From Solirubrobacter pauli (GTDB lineage: Bacteria; Actinomycetota; Thermoleophilia; Solirubrobacterales; Solirubrobacteraceae), in contig NZ_RBIL01000001.1 of assembly GCF_003633755.1 (NCBI RefSeq), positions 1,969,426-2,033,425 of the forward strand: DNA of 64,000 bases, read 5' to 3'. Below the pieces are notes generated by a model. The model had not been told where the DNA came from and did no database searches. It worked only from the letters and a program-made list of their open reading frames with translations. The translations under genes and the position numbers were made by a program. Shown piece by piece: positions 25,160 through 34,073 of the stretch. Numbering within the stretch: position 1 is the stretch's first letter; every line of letters begins with the position of its first letter.

Positions 25160-26400
25160 GCGGCCTTGAGCTCCCGCGGGACCATGCGGGCCACCTGGTC
25201 GCGCAGGTCCCGCACCTCGGGGTCGTTCTCGAGCTTGAGCGCGCGCTCGCACGCCTCCAGGCACTCGGTGACGCGATCGGTGCGGGCCAGCGCGTGCGCG
25301 TAGCGGGCCCACGCGGCGGCGCTCTTCGGGAAGAGCGTGGTCGCCTGCTCGCAGGCGCTGACCTCGGCACCGACGTCGCCCATCAGGTTCGCGACCAGGG
25401 CGAGGTCGAGCAGGCCCTCCTCGGACGGCCCGGCGGCGCGGGCGTGCTCGAGCGCCTCGCGCGCGCCCGCGCGATCGAACGTGCGCATCCGCAGCCGGCC
25501 GAGGCGCTCCCAGGCGGACGCGTCGGTGGGGTCGGCGGCCACCTCGCGCTGCGCGGCGTCAACCGCTTGCGACAGCGCACCCATCGACTCGTAGATGCGT
25601 GCGGCGTAGCGATACGGCGCCGGACGGTCCTTCTCGGCGCGGATCCAGTCGCGCACCGAGCGGCCCGCGGCGCTGTAGTCGCCGGCCTGCCAGAACGCGA
25701 GCGTCATCAGGCGCAGGACCTGCGTGTTGTCGGGCTCGGCGTCGCGCGCGAAGACGAGCCGGCGCGCGGCCAGCTTGAAGTCGCCTTCGGCGAGCGCGTG
25801 CTTGGCGGCCGTCATGAAGCGCATCACGCGGTCGGCGCCCGGGTCCGGCTTCGAGAAGTCGACGAACTGGAGCGAACCGGCAGGAACGGTTCTGATGCCC
25901 GGCTGGAAGGAGACTCGCGCCCACTGCTGAACGTCGTCGCCGTGACCCGTGAAGTAGATGCCGTTGACGCTGCCCACGCCCCACTCGGGGTACGAGAGGC
26001 AGCGCGCGTAGCGGTGCACGACCGAGTGGTCGGGCACCCGTGAGCCGAACGGGTCGTGCTTCTCGCGCTCGCCGTCCTCGGCGCGCTGACGCTGCTCCTC
26101 CGCGTACGCGCGGGCGCCTTCCTCGGCGCGACGCTTGCGTGCGGCCGCGGCGGACACCTTGACGGCGTTCTTGGAGACCTTGCCGCCGCGCGACTGCTCG
26201 GCGAGCTGCTCGAGCTGGTCGGCGGCCTGGTTGATCGCCTTCAGGTGGCGCTCGTGCTCGAGCTGCCGACCGGGAGGTGCGATGTCAGGGTGCCAGACCT
26301 TCGCGAGCTTGCGGCGCGCCTTCTGGATGTCCCGCTTGTCGAAGGGCGGCTCGATCTCGAGCAGCAGGACGGACTGTTCGATGTCGAGCACCTGCGGCAT
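25156..26400 (-). CDS. J-domain protein with TPR repeats
   Basis: 414 residues. The N-terminal J-like domain has the HPD tripeptide at 37-39 (KVWHPDI), needed to stimulate an Hsp70 ATPase. A charged Ala/Arg/Glu coiled region (about 80-115) and a middle beta domain (YPEWGVGSVNGIYF) follow, then tetratricopeptide-like repeats from about 190 to the end. It may be a specialised DnaK cochaperone; partner unknown. On the minus strand TACCGT lies 9 bp upstream of the ATG; the long structured region beyond may hold a second promoter. Confidence 0.85.
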   Translation of the reverse strand: MPQVLDIEQSVLLLEIEPPFDKRDIQKARRKLAKVWHPDIAPPGRQLEHERHLKAINQAADQLEQLAEQSRGGKVSKNAVKVSAAAARKRRAEEGARAYAEEQRQRAEDGEREKHDPFGSRVPDHSVVHRYARCLSYPEWGVGSVNGIYFTGHGDDVQQWARVSFQPGIRTVPAGSLQFVDFSKPDPGADRVMRFMTAAKHALAEGDFKLAARRLVFARDAEPDNTQVLRLMTLAFWQAGDYSAAGRSVRDWIRAEKDRPAPYRYAARIYESMGALSQAVDAAQREVAADPTDASAWERLGRLRMRTFDRAGAREALEHARAAGPSEEGLLDLALVANLMGDVGAEVSACEQATTLFPKSAAAWARYAHALARTDRVTECLEACERALKLENDPEVRDLRDQVARMVPRELKAA

Positions 26401-26446
26401 GACCCGTACACGGTACCGACCTCGGCCACACCGATTTTCGGGCGCT

Positions 26447-26483
26447 GCCGGCGCGGCGACCCCTACAGCCTCGCCGCGCCGGC
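26447..26483. promoter_or_regulatory. Strong GC hairpin upstream of J-domain gene
   Basis: GCCGGCGCGGCGA (26447-26459) pairs perfectly with TCGCCGCGCCGGC (26471-26483) around an 11-nt loop. A further GCGC/GCGC pairing across a one-base bulge extends it outward. No T tract follows on either strand. Confidence 0.7.
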
Positions 26484-26492
26484 GCGCACGCT

Positions 26493-26504
26493 GGAACTAG
26501 TTCC
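26493..26504. promoter_or_regulatory. Perfect 12-bp palindrome, operator candidate
   Basis: GGAACTAGTTCC is fully palindromic and lies about 95 bp upstream of the J-domain start. GAAC and GTTC are only 2 bp apart, which excludes a LexA box. The regulator is unknown. Confidence 0.45.
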
Positions 26505-26571
26505 GCCAACCCATGATGACCCCCCTGACGGTCGCTGGATCTGGAACCGGCGGGCTGACCCCCGCCGTCGC

Positions 26572-26589
26572 GGAATATACCCCTCCGTT
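26572..26589 (-). promoter_or_regulatory. GGGGTAT motif, possible stress-sigma promoter
   Basis: Minus-strand AACGGAGGGGTATATTCC. It matches 15 of 18 positions of the motif at 30647-30664. GTGT lies 15 bp before GGGTAT, resembling the actinobacterial SigB/SigF consensus GTTT-N14-17-GGGTAY. It would drive the J-domain gene with a ~165-nt structured leader. Confidence 0.35.
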
Positions 26590-26606
26590 TGACCGTTACA
26601 CCAGAG

Positions 26607-26637
26607 CCAAAAAAGTGTTCATCGGAAGACTTTTTGG
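26607..26637. other. AT-rich imperfect inverted repeat
   Basis: CCAAAAAAGT (26607-26616) pairs with ACTTTTTGG (26629-26637) with a single bulged A and a 12-nt loop. It stands out in this GC-rich sequence. It could be a protein site or upstream promoter element. Confidence 0.4.
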
Positions 26638-26728
26638 TTGCAGAACAATCAACCGGTCGGCGAGCCCCCCAAACTTCAGGCCTCGGCCTGATTGCGCTTG
26701 AACGGGGGTACGCACTAACTTGCTCTCC

Positions 26729-28231
26729 GTGGTCGTCTGGCTCGCACTGATCGTCTGGCTCGGCCTGGTCATCTGGGCGCTCTCCGTCGTGCGAGCGGCG
26801 GCGGTGGCCGATGCCCCGCCACCCGCCCCTGATCGCCCCGCGATCGGTCGCGTCCCGTTCGCCGGGCGCCGCCGCGCGACGGCCATCACGCAGGGCGTGC
26901 TGCTGGCCGGCGTGCTCGGTGCCACCGCGTACCTGTCGACGCCCAGCCAGTGGGAGCCGCTGCCGCTCGTCGGCCTGATCGCGCTCCTGGTCCTCGGCTC
27001 GGACATCCTCGTCCTGGACGCGAAGCGCTTCCGCATCGGCGGCTCGTTCACGGGCCTCGTGCTCGCCATGGCGCTGCTCGGCCCGGCGCCCGCGGCGCTG
27101 CTCGGCCTGGCGTCCGCCCTCGTGGACGCCCTGCGGCGCAAGGTCCGCGGCACCTACCTGCTCAACAACCTCCTCACGTACACCACCTTCCCGCTGGTCG
27201 GCGGGATCGTGCTCGACGCGCTGCACCGCGGGAACACCGAGGAGGGCGGCTACGCGGTCGCGGTCTTCCTGGTCTTCCTGGCGACCAACCTCGTGAACTT
27301 CTTGATGATCGCGGGGCACACGCGCATCCTGCGCGGCGGCTCGCTGCCGGAGATGTTCAAGGGCGTCTTCGTGCCGGTCCTGCCGTGGGAGATCGCCAGC
27401 GCCGTGATGACCGCGATGGCGGTCTACGGCTTCGAGGTCTGGGGCGCGGGGATCATCGGCCTGTTCGCGCTCGCCCTCGGCGTCTATCAGTTGCTCCTGC
27501 GCGCCCTGCTCGAGGGTCAGGCGCACTCCGAGGAGATCGAGCGCCGCACGAACCAGCTCGACGTCCGCCACGAGGGCATGCTGGGCCTGCTGCTGGAGAC
27601 GCTCGCGCTGCGCGACCCGAGCGCGGCACGCCACGCGGCCGCGGTCGCCCACTACGCGCACCAGCTCGCGCGCGCCGCGGGTCTCTCGGAGCGCGAGCAG
27701 GCGATCGTCCACACCGCCGGCTTGCTGCACGACCTCGGCAAGGAGGCGCTGCCGGACCACATCCTGATCGGGCGCAGCGAGCTGCACCCCGCCGAGATCC
27801 GCCTGATCAAGCGCCACCCGGCCGACGGCGCACGGCTGCTGCTGCGCGTGGAGGGCATGGGCGAGGTGGCCGCGGCCGTGCTCGCGCACCACGAGCGCAT
27901 CGACGGCAAGGGCTACCCGGACGGCCTCGCGGGCGACAGCATCCCGATGACCGCGCGCATCCTCGCCGTCGCCGAGGTCTACGACGTGCTCACGTCACCG
28001 GACTCCTACCGCATCCAGATGCCGGCGCACGAAGCCGAGGACGAGCTGCGCAACGTCGCCGGCTCGCAGCTCGATGGCCGGCTCGTGTGGCTGTTCGCCA
28101 CGCAGGTGCTGCGTGGCCGCCACAGCGACCACCTGGAGCACATCGCGGACCTCGAGGCCGAGCTGCAGGTCCAGCGCGCCGTCCGTGGCGCCCTGGACGG
28201 GCCGTTCGTGCTCGGTCCGCCTATGCGATGA
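26729..28231 (+). CDS. Membrane-bound HD-GYP domain protein
   Basis: About 500 residues. The N-terminal ~260 residues contain about eight hydrophobic segments of a membrane sensor-like module. The C-terminal HD-GYP domain has HDLGKEALPDHIL and HHERIDGKGYPDGLAG, including the GYP triplet, so it probably hydrolyses cyclic di-GMP or a related cyclic dinucleotide. GTG 26729 was chosen because TAACTT (26716-26721) ends 7 bp upstream; TTG 26720 is an alternative three codons earlier. It overlaps the convergent ABC permease gene by 11 bp. Confidence 0.88.
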   Translation: MVVWLALIVWLGLVIWALSVVRAAAVADAPPPAPDRPAIGRVPFAGRRRATAITQGVLLAGVLGATAYLSTPSQWEPLPLVGLIALLVLGSDILVLDAKRFRIGGSFTGLVLAMALLGPAPAALLGLASALVDALRRKVRGTYLLNNLLTYTTFPLVGGIVLDALHRGNTEEGGYAVAVFLVFLATNLVNFLMIAGHTRILRGGSLPEMFKGVFVPVLPWEIASAVMTAMAVYGFEVWGAGIIGLFALALGVYQLLLRALLEGQAHSEEIERRTNQLDVRHEGMLGLLLETLALRDPSAARHAAAVAHYAHQLARAAGLSEREQAIVHTAGLLHDLGKEALPDHILIGRSELHPAEIRLIKRHPADGARLLLRVEGMGEVAAAVLAHHERIDGKGYPDGLAGDSIPMTARILAVAEVYDVLTSPDSYRIQMPAHEAEDELRNVAGSQLDGRLVWLFATQVLRGRHSDHLEHIADLEAELQVQRAVRGALDGPFVLGPPMR

Positions 28232-29006
28232 GCTTCTTCTCCATCGCGCGGATGGCGAGCCGCCACATCAGCAGCGCGAAGATCACCAGCACCGCCAGGT
28301 GAATCGCGTCCGCGCCGGGCTCGAAGCCGAACACGGCGTGGCGGACGAGCTCGACGAGGTGGTAGAGCGGGTTGATCTGCGCGAGCACCCGCGCCCATTC
28401 CGGCAGGCCGTCGATCGGGAAGAACGTGCCCGCCACCAGGAACAGCGGCGTGAGCACCGCGCTGGTGACGTAGTTGAAGTTGTCGATCGAGTTGAGCTTC
28501 GCCGCGACCGTGGTGCCGAAGCACGCCCAGCCGAAGCCGGCGAGCATCGCGATGAACGGGACGAGCAGCATGCCCCAGCTCGGGTCGAGCCCGAAGAGCA
28601 TCGCCACGAGCATCGGGGCGCAGCCGTACGTCCCCGCGCGCACGCTCAGCCACAGCACCTCGGCGGTGACGAGCTCCTCCGTATCCACGGGCGCGGCCAG
28701 GATCGCGTCGTAGGTGTGTTGGAACTTGTACTTGACGAACGTCCCGAACATCGCCGGGAACGCGCTGCCGAAGAGCACGGCGGTGGCGACCGTGCCGGTG
28801 CCGACGTACTCGACGTAGTCGTAGCCGCCGACGCTGGACACCAGCGAGCCGAAGCCGAACCCGAACGCGAGCAGGTAGACCGTCGGCTCGACCGTGGCGG
28901 AGAACGTACTGGCCCGCCAGAAGCTCGCGAAATTGATGATCTCGCGGACCAGGACGCCCATCAGCGCGGGGCGCTCGAGCCGGCCGAGCCGCTTGGGCGC
29001 GCTCAC
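28221..29006 (-). CDS. ABC-2 type exporter permease
   Basis: A 261-residue membrane subunit with six hydrophobic segments, resembling NodJ/DrrB-type ABC-2 permeases (FKYKFQHTYDAILAAPV-like coupling helix and INPLYHLVELVRHAVFG near the end). It starts at GTG 29006, overlapping the TGA of the ATPase gene (GTGA), so the two subunits are made together. The substrate is unknown; NodIJ/DrrAB relatives export lipids, oligosaccharides or drugs. Confidence 0.9.
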   Translation of the reverse strand: MSAPKRLGRLERPALMGVLVREIINFASFWRASTFSATVEPTVYLLAFGFGFGSLVSSVGGYDYVEYVGTGTVATAVLFGSAFPAMFGTFVKYKFQHTYDAILAAPVDTEELVTAEVLWLSVRAGTYGCAPMLVAMLFGLDPSWGMLLVPFIAMLAGFGWACFGTTVAAKLNSIDNFNYVTSAVLTPLFLVAGTFFPIDGLPEWARVLAQINPLYHLVELVRHAVFGFEPGADAIHLAVLVIFALLMWRLAIRAMEKKLIA

Positions 29007-29878
29007 GCGATCTCCTCGCCGGTGAGCAGGACGAAGACGTCTTCGAGGTTCGTGGGGCGACGCTCGCCCTCGTAGCCGTTGGCGTTCAGGACGCTGATGC
29101 TGGTGCCGGTGCGGCGGGTGGAGTAGCCGGCGGCCTGCGCCTCGCGCTCGACCTCCTGCAGCCGCGCCGGCGGCCCGTAGACCTCGACGGCCTCCGCGCC
29201 CGCGTGCTCGCTGATCAGGGCCCGCGGCGTGCCGGTCGCGACCGCCTTGCCGTGGGACATGATCGTCACGGTGTCGGCGAGGCGCTCGGCCTCCTCGATG
29301 TAGTGCGTGGACATCAGGATCGAGACGCCCTCGCTGCGCAGCCGGTCGACGAGCGCCCACAGCTCCTGGCGGACCTGCGGGTCCAGCCCGACGGTCGGCT
29401 CGTCGAGCAGGATCAGCTGCGGCTGGTGCACGAGCCCGCGCGCGATCAGCAGGCGCCGGCGCATGCCGCCGGACAGGTTGTCGACCCTGGTATCCCGGCG
29501 GTCGCTGAGGTTCGCGATCGCCAGCGCGCGCTCGATCGCGGCCTTGCGCTCGTTGCGCGGCACGCGGTACAGGTACGCGAACACGCGCAGGTTCTGCTCG
29601 ACCGTGAGGGTGACGTCCAGGTTGTCGAGCTGGGGCACGACGCCGCACAGGGCGCGGGCCTCCTTGCTCCGCGCGGGCACCGGCAGCCCGAGGATCTCGA
29701 TCTCGCCCTCGTCGGGGATCGCCTGCGCCGTCAGCAGGCGCATGGTGGTCGACTTGCCGGCGCCGTTGGGCCCGAGCAGGCCGACGCAGGTTCCCTCGGG
29801 GACCTCGAGGTCCAGGTGATCTACAGCCGTCAGGTTGCCGAAACGCTTGACGACGCCACGGAGGCGAAGGGCGGGCAC
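29003..29878 (-). CDS. ABC exporter ATPase (NodI/DrrA-like)
   Basis: A 291-residue nucleotide-binding subunit: Walker A GPNGAGKST, Q-loop VVPQLDNLD, signature NLSGGMRRR, Walker B LILLDEPTVGLD and the H-loop STHYIEEAERL. A ~70-residue C-terminal extension follows, as in the DrrA family. It starts at GTG 29878, 13 bp after the amidotransferase gene, and is coupled to the permease downstream. Confidence 0.95.
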   Translation of the reverse strand: MPALRLRGVVKRFGNLTAVDHLDLEVPEGTCVGLLGPNGAGKSTTMRLLTAQAIPDEGEIEILGLPVPARSKEARALCGVVPQLDNLDVTLTVEQNLRVFAYLYRVPRNERKAAIERALAIANLSDRRDTRVDNLSGGMRRRLLIARGLVHQPQLILLDEPTVGLDPQVRQELWALVDRLRSEGVSILMSTHYIEEAERLADTVTIMSHGKAVATGTPRALISEHAGAEAVEVYGPPARLQEVEREAQAAGYSTRRTGTSISVLNANGYEGERRPTNLEDVFVLLTGEEIA

Positions 29879-29891
29879 CCCGCCCAGGTTG

Positions 29892-30620
29892 TCATGCGGC
29901 TATGCGCAGCTCGGTACGGGCAGCCACCCGAACCAGCGCCTCGAACAGCGGCAGGTGGGCGTACAGCGTCTCCGCGTGCCACTGCACGCCGAGCGTGAAC
30001 GTGCCCGGCCCCTCGATCGCCTCGATCGTGCCGTCCTCGGCGCGCGCGATCACCCGCAGGCCCTCGCCGACCCGCTCCACCGCCTGGTGGTGGAAGGAGT
30101 TCACCGACAGCGTGCGCTGGCGCAGGATGCGGTGCAGGCGCGAGCCCGTCTCGACCTCGACCGTGTGCGTCGGCTCGGTCGCCGTCGCGGTCTGGCGGTG
30201 GCCGTCGATGTGCTGGTGCAACGTTCCGCCGCAGGCGACGTTGAGCGCCTGCGAGCCCCGGCAGATCGCGAGCACCGGGAGATTGCGGGTGAGCGCCTCG
30301 CGGGCGAGGCTGAGCTCGAAGGCGTCGAGGCTCGGCTCGGTCGGGCCGAGCTGCACGTGGCGGTCGGTGGCGCCGTAGGCCGCGGGGTCCAGGTCCGGAC
30401 CACCGCTCAGGCAGATGCCGTCGAGGCGGTCGAGCAGCCCGGGCAGGTGGTCGGTGCCCGTGGGAGGCAGCACGACCGGGATCGCGCCCGCCGCGTCCAG
30501 GGTGCGCAGGTACGTCATCCCGAGCGCCATCTCGGGGTGCGCCGGCTCACCATGGCGGCGCGTCGTCGCCAGGTTGCTGGGACGCATCTCTGAGGTCGTG
30601 ACGCCGATGAGCGGCCGCAT
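29892..30620 (-). CDS. Class-I glutamine amidotransferase-like hydrolase (peptidase C26)
   Basis: A 242-residue stand-alone amidotransferase-fold protein of the gamma-glutamyl-gamma-aminobutyrate hydrolase (PuuD) type. The nucleophile is Cys120 in [10 protein letters not shown] and the catalytic His is in GVQWHAE. PuuD frees GABA from gamma-Glu-GABA in putrescine degradation, but no other puu genes lie beside it. The copper amine oxidase is about 20 kb away, so a pathway link is only speculative. It heads a probable operon with the ABC exporter. Start ATG 30620; upstream frame extension is not supported. Confidence 0.9.
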   Translation of the reverse strand: MRPLIGVTTSEMRPSNLATTRRHGEPAHPEMALGMTYLRTLDAAGAIPVVLPPTGTDHLPGLLDRLDGICLSGGPDLDPAAYGATDRHVQLGPTEPSLDAFELSLAREALTRNLPVLAICRGSQALNVACGGTLHQHIDGHRQTATATEPTHTVEVETGSRLHRILRQRTLSVNSFHHQAVERVGEGLRVIARAEDGTIEAIEGPGTFTLGVQWHAETLYAHLPLFEALVRVAARTELRIAA

Positions 30621-30646
30621 TGGGAAATCATCGGGCGCGCGGGTGG

Positions 30647-30664
30647 GGTACACACCCCTCCGTT
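30647..30664 (-). promoter_or_regulatory. Second copy of the GGGGTRTRT motif
   Basis: Minus-strand AACGGAGGGGTGTGTACC, 27 bp upstream of the amidotransferase ATG. It differs at 3 of 18 positions from the copy at 26572-26589. It also forms a partial inverted repeat, GGGGT-N4-ACCCC, at 30645-30658. No GTTT-like -35 is seen here. Confidence 0.35.
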
Positions 30665-30735
30665 GGTCCAAGTTTTCAGCTTGTGAATTCGCCCAACGGT
30701 CGGGCATGGCGTGCCTTCTAAAGTCAGAAGGCGCG

Positions 30736-32391
<1,656 letters not shown>

Positions 32392-32395
32392 CGCC

Positions 32396-33958
32396 TCACG
32401 GCCTGACGACGACTTCCACCTCCGGCGACGTCCCGCCGGCGTAGGGGAAGTCGTCGTCGCCGTGCAGCACCGCCCGGAACCGGTACCGCGTCGTCGCGTA
32501 CGTCGACCGGAACCGATAGCTCGCGCCGAACCGCCCGTTCCTGAGCCCGGCGGTCGCGAACGGCACCCAGCGCCCCGCCCACGCCTGCAGCTCCACCCGC
32601 GTGCGCGCTCCACCCGTGCCGGGCACGGTCCCCGAGAACCTGACGCTGCGCCCGTTGCGCGTGGCCTTGCGGTTGGCTGTGAACCGCACCGGCGCGGCGA
32701 CGATGAGCTTCACGGTCTGCGCCGAGTCGCCGTAGGCGACGCGCACCTCGCGTGACGGCCCACGAGGGAGCGTGACCGCGAACCGTCCGCCCGCATCGGC
32801 GGTGACGAACGTGGGAGCGCTCCACGCCCCGCCGCGTAGCGGGCGGGTCGTGACCTCGACTCGAGCTCGGGCGATCGCGCCGCCGGCCGACGACCGCACG
32901 GAGCCGGCGAGCTTCTGTTCCACGAACCTGACGCGCCGCCTCGGCTTGCCGGCGAGCGCGAGTGTCCCGGGCGGCTGCACGGCCGCCGGAGCCGGCGAGC
33001 TCGGCGGGCTCGGGGCGACGACGGGTCCGCCGCTCGGCGCCGGCGGCGGCGTCCGCACCGAGATGGCGTACGGACCGGCGACGCCACGGTTGCCGGCCAC
33101 GTCGGACATGACGAGCTCGACGGTGTGCGCGCCATCGCTGAGCTGGGAGGCATCGAGGGTCAGCGTCGCGCTACCCGCCGCGGCGCACGGCACACGAACC
33201 ACATACGGCGGTGCGCACGATGCACCGCCGACGTGTTGGACGCCACGAGCCGTCCCGTCGACCCGCAACTCGACGGTGGCGACCCCGCCTCCGACGTCGC
33301 GGAACCCGAGACGGCCGTCGACCAGCCCGTCGATCGACAGGCCGCTGAACAGCCGTCCAGAGGGCGACCCGACGGCTTCCGGCGAGACCTCGTCGCGCAG
33401 CGTCACCGCCGCACGCGTGACGCCGAGCTGGATCGCGTCGCCGGCGCACGAGTAGTCACCTTCCTCGCAGCCGATCTGCACGCCCACCCGCTGCGCGTCG
33501 AGGACCGGCGCGGAGACGAGCGCTCCGGCGAAGACGCCGCCGATCTCCCACGTCGGGAGATCTGGGCTCTCCTCGAGCACCCGCTCGTCCGCGAACAGCC
33601 GATAGCGGGCAGGTTGCTCTGGCGCGTAGACCGCCGCATAGCGCCACACATCCAGTCGGGCGATCGACGTTCCAGCGGGCGCCTCGAACAGCCACTGGGC
33701 GGCCGTGACCTGCTGCTGGATCAGCGGCCCGATCTCGAAGCGAACGTGACCATCGCTCGCGCACCCGTCTGTGAACAGTGGGCTTGTCGGCTTCGCAGCG
33801 GCCGGAACCGGACGGGCGACCCACGACTGCGCGCCGGCCGCGCCGTTCGCGGTCCGGCAGGACTCGACGACGTACGTGCCCGCAGCTGCGTCCGCCGCGG
33901 TGGCCGGCCCGAGGAGCAGGATCGTGACCGCGGCCGTGACGCGTCGGAGCGTGTCCAT
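32396..33958 (-). CDS. Secreted multidomain beta-sandwich protein
   Basis: A 520-residue exported protein with a Sec signal peptide (MDTLRRVTAAVTILLLGPA..ADAAA). A ~170-residue N-terminal beta domain is followed by an Ig/bacterial big-like segment (DGAHTVELVMSDVAGNRG), a Pro/Ser linker (PPPAPSGGPVVAPSPPSSPA), and two C-terminal beta domains resembling carboxypeptidase-regulatory or Ig-like folds (ADAGGRFAVTLPRG; VRFSGTVPGTGG). No catalytic motif is visible. It probably acts at the cell surface; function unknown. Confidence 0.8.
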   Translation of the reverse strand: MDTLRRVTAAVTILLLGPATAADAAAGTYVVESCRTANGAAGAQSWVARPVPAAAKPTSPLFTDGCASDGHVRFEIGPLIQQQVTAAQWLFEAPAGTSIARLDVWRYAAVYAPEQPARYRLFADERVLEESPDLPTWEIGGVFAGALVSAPVLDAQRVGVQIGCEEGDYSCAGDAIQLGVTRAAVTLRDEVSPEAVGSPSGRLFSGLSIDGLVDGRLGFRDVGGGVATVELRVDGTARGVQHVGGASCAPPYVVRVPCAAAGSATLTLDASQLSDGAHTVELVMSDVAGNRGVAGPYAISVRTPPPAPSGGPVVAPSPPSSPAPAAVQPPGTLALAGKPRRRVRFVEQKLAGSVRSSAGGAIARARVEVTTRPLRGGAWSAPTFVTADAGGRFAVTLPRGPSREVRVAYGDSAQTVKLIVAAPVRFTANRKATRNGRSVRFSGTVPGTGGARTRVELQAWAGRWVPFATAGLRNGRFGASYRFRSTYATTRYRFRAVLHGDDDFPYAGGTSPEVEVVVRP

Positions 33959-34073
33959 ACCGGTCTTAGTCGCAGCCACCCAGAACTCTCCCCCCTGATT
34001 TAGTGCTTCAAGTCTCACCACTGCAGCACTCCGATTGCAAGCCCGGAGCGCGGGAATCTCACTCCCAGGGGTG

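Larger units (their letters stand above)
26401..26728. other. Structured intergenic region between divergent genes
   Basis: This is the only non-coding stretch above 300 bp. It separates the divergent J-domain/TPR and HD-GYP genes. It holds a 13-bp perfect hairpin, a 12-bp palindrome, a GGGGTAT-type motif shared with another intergenic region, and an AT-rich patch (about 26600-26650) with an imperfect inverted repeat. I see no small ORF with a convincing start. An unannotated RNA is possible but unsupported beyond structure. Confidence 0.7.

Noticed and set aside
20457-26400. Extracellular contractile injection system locus
   Set aside because: No sheath, tube, baseplate, spike or AAA+ genes are found in the window; only the effector-like protein is present.
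26493-26504. LexA/SOS box
   Set aside because: GAAC and GTTC are 2 bp apart rather than 4.
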